Positions 53,583-63,315 of a stretch of DNA of 64,000 nt are shown piece by piece. The position numbers and the translations under genes are program-made. How positions within the stretch are numbered: the first letter of the stretch is position 1; every line of letters starts with the position of its first letter. This stretch comes from a virus. The notes below the pieces were generated by a model. That model was not told the DNA's origin. It saw only the letters and a list, made by a program, of their open reading frames with translations, and made no database searches. Where the stretch lies: positions 1-64,000 of IMG/VR virus record IMGVR_UViG_3300032315_000675; one strand, 5' to 3'.

Positions 53583-56500
53583 ATGAGCATAAACGGTCAA
53601 CAAATAATTAACATTGGATTGCCTAATGAATCTGCAGGCAGCGACTCCCTGTACGAGGCGTTCAACAAGACAGAAGACAACTTTACAACCTTATTCACCT
53701 GTGCTAGCCCTTATACTAATTTTGTGGCGCTTACTGGCATCAGTGTGAATTCTAATGCTAACGCAGGTACAGTGTCTATCACTAACACCGGCGTTACTAA
53801 CATCATTGCTGGTACAAACATAACAATCAATCAATCTAACGGAAACGTTACTATTTCGTCAACCGGCGGCGGTAACGGTGGAGGAAGTGGCACTGTTACT
53901 AGCGTAGGACTTGCACCAGTATCAAATAGTAGAATCGTTGTGACTAATTCACCTATCGTTTCTTCAGGGAACATCGGCATTGACCTAGCTACAACAGGTG
54001 TTGTTCCTGGAACATACACTGCCCCTACAGTAACACTTGACGCATATGGCAGAATCACTTCTGCTGCTAATACAACTAGCAGCGGTACTGTAACAAGCGT
54101 AGGAATTATCCCTGGTTCAGGCATCGGAGTTGCAAGCAGCCCGGTTACTACTGTCGGAAACGTGACTGTAACAAATACGGGTGTCGTGAGATTGACTGCT
54201 GGACTTGGCATCACGCTTTCAGCACCTAACGGAATTGTTCAGGTTTCTTCGGTTTATACAGGAACTGTAACTTCAGTAGGAATCAGTAGCAATACACTGA
54301 CCGTATCAAGCAGTCCTATAACTGCATCAGGTAATATTGCAGTTGAGTTGCCCTCATCGATCACGCTTAGTGGAAACATCACTGCTGCAAACGGAAATCT
54401 TGGAAATCTAGCAACAGCAAATTTCTTCTCGGGCGACGGCGGATTGTTGTCAAATCTTGCTGGTGCTGTTGGAACACAAACAACTATAGCTAACGGCACG
54501 AGCAATGTAAGAGTCTTTACTAACGGAAACGTTACTACTAGTGTTGCCGGTAACGCGAACATAGTGATCGTCACTGGAACTGGCGCCAACATTGCCGGCA
54601 CTGCTAATATCTCAGGCAATGCAAATGTTGGGAATATCGGTGCTTCATCCGGGGTGTTCACATCAAATGTAACATCCGGCAACGTCTATGCTAACTCAGG
54701 CACAGTTGGAGCTTCATTGCTAGCAGGTACACTAACAACTGCGGCACAGCCAAACATCACTAGTGTTGGTACATTAGGCTCACTAACTGTAACAGGTAAA
54801 GTAACTGCTGGTCAATTACAAGGTGACGGTGGCAACATCAGTAACATTCAAGGCGGCAATGTGTCTGGTGCAGTAGCTACTGCAACTACTGCCGCGACTG
54901 TCACAACTGCCGCGCAACCAAACATCACATCTGTTGGTACGCTGACTTCGTTGACTACTTCAGGAAATACATTCTTGGCGACTTCAAGTGGTAACGTCGG
55001 CATCAACACTACGAACCCCACCTCCGCCCTGGTAGTTGGTGGCTCTCAGGCAGGAAACGCAGGCCTAGAGGTCGTCCCCGGTTCGGGGGTAGTCCTTCAG
55101 GGCTACAACCGAAGTACATCTGCCTACACTAGTCTGAACTTAGATGGCGCTACGATCGGGTTCCGCCCTAATGGGTCTACTCGTTTAACTGTAGACGCAT
55201 CCGGTGCTAACGTAACCGGTACTTTCGGGGTAAGCGGGAACGCTAACGTAGGTAATTTGGGCACTGCGGGTTTGGTTGTTGCAACGGGAAATGTTACTGG
55301 AGGCAATTTAGTTACCGGAGGCGTCGTGGCCGCAACAGGTAACGTAGTTGCCGGAAACCTATATGCTAATTCGGGTACACTTGGAGTCGCTATCCTTAAT
55401 GTATCTGGTATAAGTAATCTCAACGCGGTTGGTAATGTAAGAATTTCGGGCGGCAGCGCGAACCAAATATTAAAAACAGATGGTGCAGGAAACTTAACCT
55501 GGGTTGATCCAAACGGCGGATACTATTTACATACGCAAAACTCATCAAGTAGTACATGGACTGTAACTCACAATCTTAATAGACAATATGTGACAGTTGA
55601 AGCGATTGATGCTAATGGAAATTCATACACCGGTCGTTATGATTATCCAACAATCAACTATACCAATGCGAATGCATTGACAATGACGTTTGCTTCCGCA
55701 GTCCAAGGATACGCTGCTGTTACCGGCGGCGGCACAAACATCAATAGCGTTAGTGTGGGGAACTCCACACCCGGCGGGGTCAACACTCAAGTACAATTCA
55801 ACGATGCGGGTGCATTAGCAGGCAGTTCAGGCCTTGTATATAACAAGACTACAGGAACATTGACCGCTACGCTATATGCCGGATCAGGCGCAAATTTAAC
55901 CAATATCGCAGGTGCTAATGTTACAGGGGCAGTGTCCTTTGCATCAACTGCTAATGCAGTAGCTGGCGCAAATGTCTCAGGCACAGTGTCTAGTGCAACT
56001 ACTGCTGCAACTGTAACAACTGCTGCACAACCAAACATCACATCAGTTGGTACATTGGCTAATCTCAACGTCTCCGGCAATGTAAGTTTCACCGGATCCA
56101 ACGTCTCTTTGGGTTCCAACGCAAATGTAAGAATCACAGGTGGTTCGTCTGGACAAATATTGTCTACTGATGGTTCCGGAAATCTAAGTTGGGTTCCTAC
56201 TGGAACAGCTACAACTGCTGCAACAGTCACAACTAACGCACAGCCAAACATCACATCTGTTGGTACACTGACATCATTGAGTGTGTCGGGCAACATCAGC
56301 GGTGCTAATCTAACAGGTAATCATTTCGGGAACGGGGCATCATTATCAAGTATCACCGGTGCCAATGTTACAGGCACTGTACCTACTGCAAACAACTCTG
56401 CATTCTTGGGTGGTACCGCAGCCGCAAGTTATCTTTTGACAACTGGTACTGGTAGCTCACTTACTGCAATTGCAGGTGCTAATGTTACAGGCACTGTTGC

Positions 56501-57014
56501 TAATGCGACAACAGTAACAGGTGCAACTCAAAACAATATCACAACACTGGGAGCCTTGACAGTGTTAAGCTCCGGTGCAAACACGACGGCAGGTACTATC
56601 ACAGGTAATTGGTCACTCTCTACTGGTTCGCGATTATCTGCTACCTACGCTGACTTAGCAGAATATTATCAAGCTGACGCAACGTATGAACCAGGAACTG
56701 TTCTCATGTTTGGCGGTGACAATGAAGTTACACTCGCAGAGGAAGCAACGAATAGAGTTGCCGGCGTAGTATCTACAAACCCTGCGTATGCAATGAATTC
56801 TGGTTGCCCTGATATTGCAGTAGCAATCGCACTGCAAGGTAGAGTACCTTGCAAAGTTCAGGGTACTGTTAGAAAAGGTGACATGATGATCAGCGCAGGC
56901 AGCGGCTACGCGGTAGCTTGCAGCGAACCTCGTTTAGGACAAGTCATCGGTAAAGCATTAGAAAACTTTGATCTCAGCGACGGCGTGATTGAAATCGTAG
57001 TCGGCAGATTATAA
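53583..57014 (+). CDS. Giant tail-fibre protein 1
   Basis: 1143 residues, very rich in Gly, Asn, Thr, Val and Ala. Repeated blocks such as TTAAQPNITSVGTLTSL and GNANVGNLG (more than ten variants) suggest a long beta-structured shaft. The C-terminal 130 residues form a distinct domain: ATYADLAEYYQADATYEPGT, EEATNRVAGVVSTNPAYAMN, ALQGRVPCKVQGTVRKGDMM, a module recurrent at fibre ends in marine phages. It likely carries receptor contact or trimerisation. Under a late promoter. Confidence 0.85.
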   Translation: MSINGQQIINIGLPNESAGSDSLYEAFNKTEDNFTTLFTCASPYTNFVALTGISVNSNANAGTVSITNTGVTNIIAGTNITINQSNGNVTISSTGGGNGGGSGTVTSVGLAPVSNSRIVVTNSPIVSSGNIGIDLATTGVVPGTYTAPTVTLDAYGRITSAANTTSSGTVTSVGIIPGSGIGVASSPVTTVGNVTVTNTGVVRLTAGLGITLSAPNGIVQVSSVYTGTVTSVGISSNTLTVSSSPITASGNIAVELPSSITLSGNITAANGNLGNLATANFFSGDGGLLSNLAGAVGTQTTIANGTSNVRVFTNGNVTTSVAGNANIVIVTGTGANIAGTANISGNANVGNIGASSGVFTSNVTSGNVYANSGTVGASLLAGTLTTAAQPNITSVGTLGSLTVTGKVTAGQLQGDGGNISNIQGGNVSGAVATATTAATVTTAAQPNITSVGTLTSLTTSGNTFLATSSGNVGINTTNPTSALVVGGSQAGNAGLEVVPGSGVVLQGYNRSTSAYTSLNLDGATIGFRPNGSTRLTVDASGANVTGTFGVSGNANVGNLGTAGLVVATGNVTGGNLVTGGVVAATGNVVAGNLYANSGTLGVAILNVSGISNLNAVGNVRISGGSANQILKTDGAGNLTWVDPNGGYYLHTQNSSSSTWTVTHNLNRQYVTVEAIDANGNSYTGRYDYPTINYTNANALTMTFASAVQGYAAVTGGGTNINSVSVGNSTPGGVNTQVQFNDAGALAGSSGLVYNKTTGTLTATLYAGSGANLTNIAGANVTGAVSFASTANAVAGANVSGTVSSATTAATVTTAAQPNITSVGTLANLNVSGNVSFTGSNVSLGSNANVRITGGSSGQILSTDGSGNLSWVPTGTATTAATVTTNAQPNITSVGTLTSLSVSGNISGANLTGNHFGNGASLSSITGANVTGTVPTANNSAFLGGTAAASYLLTTGTGSSLTAIAGANVTGTVANATTVTGATQNNITTLGALTVLSSGANTTAGTITGNWSLSTGSRLSATYADLAEYYQADATYEPGTVLMFGGDNEVTLAEEATNRVAGVVSTNPAYAMNSGCPDIAVAIALQGRVPCKVQGTVRKGDMMISAGSGYAVACSEPRLGQVIGKALENFDLSDGVIEIVVGRL

Positions 57015-57033
57015 ACATTATAGGATTTCAAGA

Positions 57034-60000
57034 ATGATTGATAGCATTAAGATTACGAGTTTAACTAACATAGGTGCAAATCTATCCTACACCTCTATAT
57101 TCCCGGTAGTAAACATAACGGGAACTCCGATCACTAACAAAGCTAATCTGCAAATTATAGGTAACTACATTCTTAGCCAAGCCGGCGGCGCAAACATGGT
57201 TCAAGCTGCTCAAGCTACTCTTGCTCAATCGGTAGTCAATGCTGCACAGCCAAACATCACATCAGTTGGCACATTGAGCATCAGCACATTGAAAATCTCA
57301 GGTGGTGTTAGCGGGTATATTCTTAGAACTGATGGTGCAGGAAATCTAACTTGGATTGCTTCAACTGCGACTGTATCAGGTTCAAACACTCAAATCCAAT
57401 TTAACAATGCCGGTAGCTTTGGTAGTTCAGCCAACCTTACCTATAACAATACAACCGGTATCTTTACTGCACCGTTCGTAGCAGGTAATGGCAATGGTTT
57501 ATCAAATATTCAAGGTGCTAACGTATCGGGATTTGTTGCTAATGCTAATATTGCTAATACTGCATTTGCAGTAGCAGCCGCAAACGTGTCCGGTTTAGGT
57601 AATATTGCAACAATCAATTTAACCGGTAGCAATGCTAATGTGTTATACGGTAATGGCGTATTTGCGGCAATAGCAGGTGGTGCTAATACAGGCAATATAA
57701 CATTTGTTAATACCACTATTTCAGCACCAAATGATGATGATATCGTTGTGCAAGCAATGGACAGTGATGGCATTGTAAGTTCATCTTTAGAGCTGTCGCC
57801 CGGCGATACAACCCGCTTGGAACAATGGAGCAGTCAACAGAGCGACACCTTCACTACAGCCGACTGGACTACGGGTGTTTACATAAATCAAGGCGGACAA
57901 GGCGCAATTCAATTTACTGGTGCTGCCAACATCATTGCCTTTGTTAATTCTCTAGATGGAGTTGGTCATATTTACTACAGTGTAAACGGTGGACCGCAGT
58001 TGGTCTATGACGGTACTAGCGATGGTGGGGGAAACATCACATTTTACACACCCACACTGCCAGCAACTGATCCTACAGTAGTAACTAGTTTTGAATATTT
58101 TTACAGTTATAATTCAGGTTTTGAAATAGTTTCTGGTGAAGGCACTGAAGTCAATATCTATGGCGGCTATGCTGATATCAATTTACGAACTACAGGTCAA
58201 CAGGATATCAATTTAGACTCCTCAGGTGATGTAATATTAACTGCTAACAGTACAGTAAATTGGACATTTGCCTCAACTGGTAACTTAACACTACCAGGCA
58301 ATACATTTGCTGTTAACTACGCTAACGGTACTCAAGTATCAATTGGTGGCGGTGGTGCTAATACAGGTAATGTGACATTTAGCGACCAAATCGTATTAGG
58401 CACTGGCAGCAATGATGGCAGTGGCGGATTGTATTTGGCTCCTGGAAGTAATAGTATTGCTAATAGTGCATTACAATACCTGAGAGTGCGCGGTGGTGAT
58501 GTTGTCACACACATTCACCTTGACACAGGCAACAACGCCTTTTATGACCAATACTTTGGTAATGATGCTAAGTATGTAAAATTAGAAGCAGGTGATGCAG
58601 GCAATGTCGTAATCGGTACTGATGATGCCAATGGTAATCAGTACAGTTGGTCATTTACTAGTGACGGTAATTTAATCCTAGCAGATGGCAACAGTATAAT
58701 TACGAGCATTGCTAATAGTTCGCTGGATCCAAATAATGCAAATGTCAGCACAATGGTCTTTACACCGGATCAAAATTATACCTCACAAGCATTAGTAATT
58801 GACCCAACTGGACCAAGTCATATTCACTTACGAGCACCAGGTGCAAATATTGACGAACCAGATGCTAATATATTCTTAGGTGGCGAAGAATCAAGTTTTG
58901 AAGTAGGTTACTATAACGGTGCCGCTCCCAACTTATTCATTCACAGTAATAACAATACTTGGACATTTGATAATGGTGGAACTCTACTATTCCCGCGTGA
59001 TACTGATCCTAATACTGCTGATCCTATCTTAGCTATTGTCGGTGGTGCAAATCCTAGCATTAGTGCAATTGATGCAAGTTTAGCTGGGCCCGCCAATCTT
59101 GGTATTTCGGCTCTTACTACTATATTCAGTGGCGTCAGCGGTGACGAAATTAAGATTTATCCTGATGATGGCGAAATCAGTTCAACAGCAAATCTTCAGA
59201 TTTGGGCTAACTCGGGCGGCAATACTGAATACAGTTGGACGTTTGGTACAGATGGTAGTTTAACATTACCAATTGGTGTATCAATTGATTATAACGAAAA
59301 CGTTCAGTATCCTAAGATTATTGCAGACAGTGGCAAGTTATTCAGCGTTCAAGGACAAGGTAATACTGGTTCTGCGGCACTAGCGTGGACTATAGATCCT
59401 AATGCGGCATCTCAGTATGCGGCTGTCGCTGTTACCAGAGCCGGCGGAGACGATCTTGCCAAGGTGGTATTACAAGCACAATCTAATTCAGGTGATGTTG
59501 CAACTGCAAAGACTTGGCAATTTAGTGAAACTGGTAACTTGACCTTGCCATTAGGCAGTATTGTTTATGAAACCAACATTCCAGACCAATCACTTAGTGG
59601 TAGTGCTATTGCTTTAAAACCAATAGGTGGAACTACTGCCAATCAACAGTTATTAATATATCCAACAGCGGCTGACGGTGACCATATACATATGACAAGT
59701 GGAAACTTGTATACAACCGAGTTATTCTTAGGTAGTGATAACTTCTATGTCAAGTTAGCAAATACAGGTAATGTTGTTATCAACAGTAACAATGGTAATA
59801 GCAATACTGCTATGTGGACATTTGACACTGCCGGTAACCTGACGGCGCCCGGGGTAGTAGATGCTACAGGATTTACAGGCGATGGCAGTACATTATCTAA
59901 TGTCGCTACCAAAGTAACAAGTAGTTGGACACTCGCGTCCGGTAATAATACAGTGAGCATTTCTGTGCCCGGTAGCGGCACTTATACAATTTGGATTAAT

Positions 60001-60270
60001 GGTAATATTCCAAACGGTATCGTAACTTACATTGCTACTGCGGTTGTCACAAATACAAATGTACCAGTACTAGGTGATCAATATGGTTGGTATTACGAAG
60101 TTGGGAATGCGTTAGTGCTTACGTCAATACCTAATCAGTTTGTAGGAACTGCGGGTGCAATCAGCAATGTTAATACTTACTTAGGCAACACAGCTAACGT
60201 GTTTACATTCGGCATCACTAACAATAGCGGTAATGCAGCAGTTGTTAATTATGGTTACACTAAACTATAA
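57034..60270 (+). CDS. Giant tail-fibre protein 2
   Basis: 1078 residues with the same Gly/Asn/Thr-rich style, sharing AAQPNITSVGTLSIS and SGGVSGYILRTDGAGNLTWI with fibre 1, then repeated TWTFASTGNLTLPGN-like blocks (W-T/S-F-x-x-x-G-x-L-x-L-P) at least six times. Its C-terminal domain differs from fibre 1 (WTLASGNNTVSISVPGSGTY, VNYGYTKL). Shared N-terminal shaft blocks and different tips suggest duplication followed by tip exchange. Confidence 0.82.
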   Translation: MIDSIKITSLTNIGANLSYTSIFPVVNITGTPITNKANLQIIGNYILSQAGGANMVQAAQATLAQSVVNAAQPNITSVGTLSISTLKISGGVSGYILRTDGAGNLTWIASTATVSGSNTQIQFNNAGSFGSSANLTYNNTTGIFTAPFVAGNGNGLSNIQGANVSGFVANANIANTAFAVAAANVSGLGNIATINLTGSNANVLYGNGVFAAIAGGANTGNITFVNTTISAPNDDDIVVQAMDSDGIVSSSLELSPGDTTRLEQWSSQQSDTFTTADWTTGVYINQGGQGAIQFTGAANIIAFVNSLDGVGHIYYSVNGGPQLVYDGTSDGGGNITFYTPTLPATDPTVVTSFEYFYSYNSGFEIVSGEGTEVNIYGGYADINLRTTGQQDINLDSSGDVILTANSTVNWTFASTGNLTLPGNTFAVNYANGTQVSIGGGGANTGNVTFSDQIVLGTGSNDGSGGLYLAPGSNSIANSALQYLRVRGGDVVTHIHLDTGNNAFYDQYFGNDAKYVKLEAGDAGNVVIGTDDANGNQYSWSFTSDGNLILADGNSIITSIANSSLDPNNANVSTMVFTPDQNYTSQALVIDPTGPSHIHLRAPGANIDEPDANIFLGGEESSFEVGYYNGAAPNLFIHSNNNTWTFDNGGTLLFPRDTDPNTADPILAIVGGANPSISAIDASLAGPANLGISALTTIFSGVSGDEIKIYPDDGEISSTANLQIWANSGGNTEYSWTFGTDGSLTLPIGVSIDYNENVQYPKIIADSGKLFSVQGQGNTGSAALAWTIDPNAASQYAAVAVTRAGGDDLAKVVLQAQSNSGDVATAKTWQFSETGNLTLPLGSIVYETNIPDQSLSGSAIALKPIGGTTANQQLLIYPTAADGDHIHMTSGNLYTTELFLGSDNFYVKLANTGNVVINSNNGNSNTAMWTFDTAGNLTAPGVVDATGFTGDGSTLSNVATKVTSSWTLASGNNTVSISVPGSGTYTIWINGNIPNGIVTYIATAVVTNTNVPVLGDQYGWYYEVGNALVLTSIPNQFVGTAGAISNVNTYLGNTANVFTFGITNNSGNAAVVNYGYTKL

Positions 60271-60300
60271 TTAGACTAAATAAAACAAAGGAAACATAGC

Positions 60301-60630
60301 ATGGCAGTAACAGTTGGATCAGGAATAGGCATAGGCCCCGGCATTACGCTCACCAGCAGCGTATTGGTCACGACCAGCTCTGGCCAAAACGTTGGCGGCA
60401 GCCCAAACACTCAAGGATTTTTCTTTGCTGTGTTAAACAGAAGCGAACCGGGTTGGGATTACTTTGCAGCCAATGGTAACAACGGAAATTGGACAGCCAC
60501 TGGTGATTTTGGTAGCGGTACTGCCACTGTTCCTGTACTCAGCGTTCCACAAGATGCTGATTCAGTTTACCCAATAGTAAGCGGCGGCCAATTCCAGCCT
60601 GGATTGTTTTATACTTTTAGCGGATATTAA
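60301..60630 (+). CDS. Short tail/adhesin protein with GxGI tag, 1 of 5
   Basis: 109 residues beginning MAVTVGSGIGIGPGITLTSS, the tag shared with four following genes, then a small beta domain (FFFAVLNRSEPGWDYFAANG). AAAGGAAA RBS and a weak ACTAAATA box upstream. Probably a virion surface protein. Confidence 0.65.
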   Translation: MAVTVGSGIGIGPGITLTSSVLVTTSSGQNVGGSPNTQGFFFAVLNRSEPGWDYFAANGNNGNWTATGDFGSGTATVPVLSVPQDADSVYPIVSGGQFQPGLFYTFSGY

Positions 60631-60632
60631 AA

Positions 60633-61367
60633 ATGGCAATCAACATCGGCGGCGGAATCAACATTGGAACAGGCATCTCAATAGGTGTTGGTGAGCCGAT
60701 CAACGGCAGTGCCCAGTTCAACGGCAGCAACTACCTATCCGTTGCTGGTGGTGCAGGCACAGCAATGGGAACCGGTGATTTTACCTGGGAATCATGGGTA
60801 TACCCAACCAGCAGTTTGGACTATCAGTGTTTTATAGACACTAGAACACAGCCATTGACAGGTGGTGACGACACTGGCTTCTACTTTGGAACAAACTTCA
60901 ATACATTGGCACCAATATACTATACTACAAACCTACAGTTTGAATCAACGGTCAGCATGACTCTAAACGCTTGGAACCATGTGGCGTTGACCAGAAATAA
61001 CGGAACAGTAACCTTATGGGTAAACGGTGCCAGTGGTGGAACACAATCAAACGCTACAGATTTAACACAGCAACGAGTCTTGATAGGCGGTGACGGACTA
61101 GGCACCGCGTTGAACCTAATAGGTAGTATATCCAATCTACGCATGGTAAAAGGCGTGGCGGTTTATACAGGTGCATTCACTGTGCCCACAGCACCACTTG
61201 CGGCCACGCAGAGCGCAGGCACAAACATCTCGGCTATTACAGGCACACAAACATCTTTGTTGTTGAACACAGTAGTTGGTGCCAACTTCTTGGCAGACAG
61301 TAGCACCAATAACTTCACCGTTACCAATAATGGCAGTGTGACAAGCAACGCATCAAATCCGTTCTAA
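60633..61367 (+). CDS. LamG-like adhesin with GxGI tag, 2 of 5
   Basis: 244 residues: tag MAINIGGGINIGTGISIGVG, then a concanavalin/LamG-like jelly roll (SAQFNGSNYLSVAGGAGTAM, FTWESWVYPT, WNHVALTRNNGTVTLWVNG, IGSISNLRMVKGVAVYTGAF). It probably binds carbohydrate on the host surface. Closest relative in the window is 61829. Confidence 0.75.
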   Translation: MAINIGGGINIGTGISIGVGEPINGSAQFNGSNYLSVAGGAGTAMGTGDFTWESWVYPTSSLDYQCFIDTRTQPLTGGDDTGFYFGTNFNTLAPIYYTTNLQFESTVSMTLNAWNHVALTRNNGTVTLWVNGASGGTQSNATDLTQQRVLIGGDGLGTALNLIGSISNLRMVKGVAVYTGAFTVPTAPLAATQSAGTNISAITGTQTSLLLNTVVGANFLADSSTNNFTVTNNGSVTSNASNPF

Positions 61368-61368
61368 C

Positions 61369-61376
61369 AATAAATA
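61369..61376 (+). promoter_or_regulatory. Late promoter AATAAATA
   Basis: Between LamG gene 2 and tag gene 3, 20 nt before the ATG at 61397. It implies separate transcription of downstream adhesins. Confidence 0.45.
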
Positions 61377-61396
61377 TTCAGTTAAGGAAATAACAA

Positions 61397-61816
61397 ATGA
61401 CAATAACAATCGCAAGCGGAATACAAGTAGGGCCTGGAATTTCATTAGGTGGAACGGGTGGCGGCGGTACTCCGGGCGTAGACAATGTAATTGGTTACAA
61501 CGAAGTGCCTCCTCCGGTCACGGCGCTCGGAACATTAGAAGATCCAACTGCTACTATTAACAGCCCAACTGGATTCACAATCAATGACGATACTAAAACA
61601 GGTATTGCTATTAGTGGATTGACTGCAAGTAACCAAGCTTGGTTTGCGGCAAACTATCTGACTATGCCAGGCACATATACTTGTACATGGGGGCCTGGTA
61701 GCACCGCGGCATCAAGTAGTATTACTGTTTTTCAACTCGCAGGAAGTCTTCTTGTGTTCCGTGTTCTAGGGCAATCCGGCCCTACAACATATAACTATCC
61801 ATTCACATTCAGCTAA
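61397..61816 (+). CDS. Short adhesin with GxGI tag, 3 of 5
   Basis: 139 residues: tag MTITIASGIQVGPGISLGGT, a Gly-rich linker, then a beta domain (TGFTINDDTKTGIAISGLTA, FRVLGQSGPTTYNYPFTF). No LamG pattern. Function inferred as virion surface from context. Confidence 0.65.
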   Translation: MTITIASGIQVGPGISLGGTGGGGTPGVDNVIGYNEVPPPVTALGTLEDPTATINSPTGFTINDDTKTGIAISGLTASNQAWFAANYLTMPGTYTCTWGPGSTAASSSITVFQLAGSLLVFRVLGQSGPTTYNYPFTFS

Positions 61817-61828
61817 AGGAAATATAAC

Positions 61829-62578
61829 ATGGCAACAACTCTCACATTAGGACCAGGAATACAAATAGGAGCCGGAATAACTCTCGGTTCTTTACCGCCT
61901 GCTCCACCGCCCCCCGCGGCAGAAGGTAGTCTAGTTTTCAACCGCAGCAACTATCTATCTATTCCCAATAATTCAGCATTTGATCAGAACGCCGGTGCTT
62001 GGACAGTAGAATGTTTTGCATATCCAAATCCAGATAACACCAGCCAAATCGGCACGATCTATAATCAAGGTGAAGTCAGTAGATTTTTGGGACTTTATTA
62101 TGAAAATGCTAGGTTTGGGATTATACAGAGCAGCGGTGGCTTCCTGCCTGGTCCTAATTCCTTTCCTAAAAACAACTGGTACCACGTAGCCATGGTATAT
62201 AACGGATCCAATTTGGTAACTTTGTATGTTAACGGAAATAGTGTAGCATCTGCAAATCCCGGCGCTATGGCCGCATCTGGAGCAGATACTTTCATTGGCA
62301 CCTGGTCTCTCGGGTACACAGATGGAAAATTCAAAGGTAACCTATCAAACCTCCGTGTAGTTAAGGGCGTTGCAGTTTATACTGGTAATTTCACAGTACC
62401 GACAGCGCCGTTAACGGTCACTCAAAGCAGTGGTACAAATATTTCAGCAATCACTTCAGGTCAGACTCAACTACTGTTGAACACCGCTGCTCCTGATTAC
62501 TTCTTGGATGCTTCAACGAATGCGTTTACTGTCACTAACGTTGGTTCAGTAGCAACAAGCACCGATAACCCATTTTAA
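61829..62578 (+). CDS. LamG-like adhesin with GxGI tag, 4 of 5
   Basis: 249 residues: tag TLTLGPGIQIGAGITLGSLP, Pro-rich linker, LamG-like domain (GSLVFNRSNYLSIPNNSAFD, WTVECFAYPNPDNTS, WYHVAMVYNGSNLVTLYVNG, NLSNLRVVKGVAVYTGNFTV). Its C-terminal third is nearly colinear with gene 2, indicating duplication. Confidence 0.75.
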   Translation: MATTLTLGPGIQIGAGITLGSLPPAPPPPAAEGSLVFNRSNYLSIPNNSAFDQNAGAWTVECFAYPNPDNTSQIGTIYNQGEVSRFLGLYYENARFGIIQSSGGFLPGPNSFPKNNWYHVAMVYNGSNLVTLYVNGNSVASANPGAMAASGADTFIGTWSLGYTDGKFKGNLSNLRVVKGVAVYTGNFTVPTAPLTVTQSSGTNISAITSGQTQLLLNTAAPDYFLDASTNAFTVTNVGSVATSTDNPF

Positions 62579-62591
62579 TAAGGAATAGAAC

Positions 62592-63299
62592 ATGACATTA
62601 ACAATCGGAGCAGGAATCTCAGTAGGTCCTGGAATCAGCTTTAGTTCATCAGTGCCTGGTGATCCCTATATAGCAGACGTAATCTCTTTAATTCCTATGA
62701 CAGGAACAGTAGGCGATGCACCCACTGTTACGTATGGCACAACTAACACGCTCACCGCTGTCGGCACACCACCGTTGATCTCTGCTGCACAGTCTAATTG
62801 GGGAACAACTTCTACCGCGTTTAGCGCCATCGGGTCTCTATATTTGTCAGTACTTCCTGCTATGACCGGGGACCTCACTTGGGAAACTTTTGTATATCCA
62901 ACTGAAGTTTCGGGTTCGGGCTTCCATATACTTACTAATTGGAATAGTCCAGCCGGTCGTCTACTTTATATACAATCAGGTGCACTGAATTTTTACAACA
63001 GCAATGCACCGACGCAGGCAATATCAGGTGGAACCGTAACAGTCAATCAATGGCACCATGTTGCGATATCTCGTACTTCTGGAAACACAAAACTTTTCCT
63101 GAACGGACAGCAAGTAGGAAGTACGGTATTGAATGATAACTCTAATTTTAGCGGTGCATCAACAAGTTTGGGAATCGGTGGATATTCAGGGAGTTCTGGT
63201 GACTTTAAAGGTTACATGAACGATGTTCGTATCACAGTCGGCGTTGGCAGATACACTTCTAACTTCACACCAGCTGCACAGCCGTTCCCAGCGTTCTAA
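62592..63299 (+). CDS. LamG-like adhesin with GxGI tag, 5 of 5
   Basis: 235 residues: tag MTLTIGAGISVGPGISFSSS, then a more divergent LamG-like domain (LTWETFVYPTEVSGSGFHIL, WHHVAISRTSGNTKLFLNG, FKGYMNDVRITVGVGRYTSN). It followed the same architecture with a faster-evolving tip. Confidence 0.75.
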   Translation: MTLTIGAGISVGPGISFSSSVPGDPYIADVISLIPMTGTVGDAPTVTYGTTNTLTAVGTPPLISAAQSNWGTTSTAFSAIGSLYLSVLPAMTGDLTWETFVYPTEVSGSGFHILTNWNSPAGRLLYIQSGALNFYNSNAPTQAISGGTVTVNQWHHVAISRTSGNTKLFLNGQQVGSTVLNDNSNFSGASTSLGIGGYSGSSGDFKGYMNDVRITVGVGRYTSNFTPAAQPFPAF

Positions 63300-63315
63300 T
63301 TAAAAAGGAACAGGT

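Noticed and set aside
53831-56296. Val/Pro-rich minus-strand frames inside the fibre genes
   Set aside because: They are complements of Gly/Asn/Thr repeats and carry no start signals.
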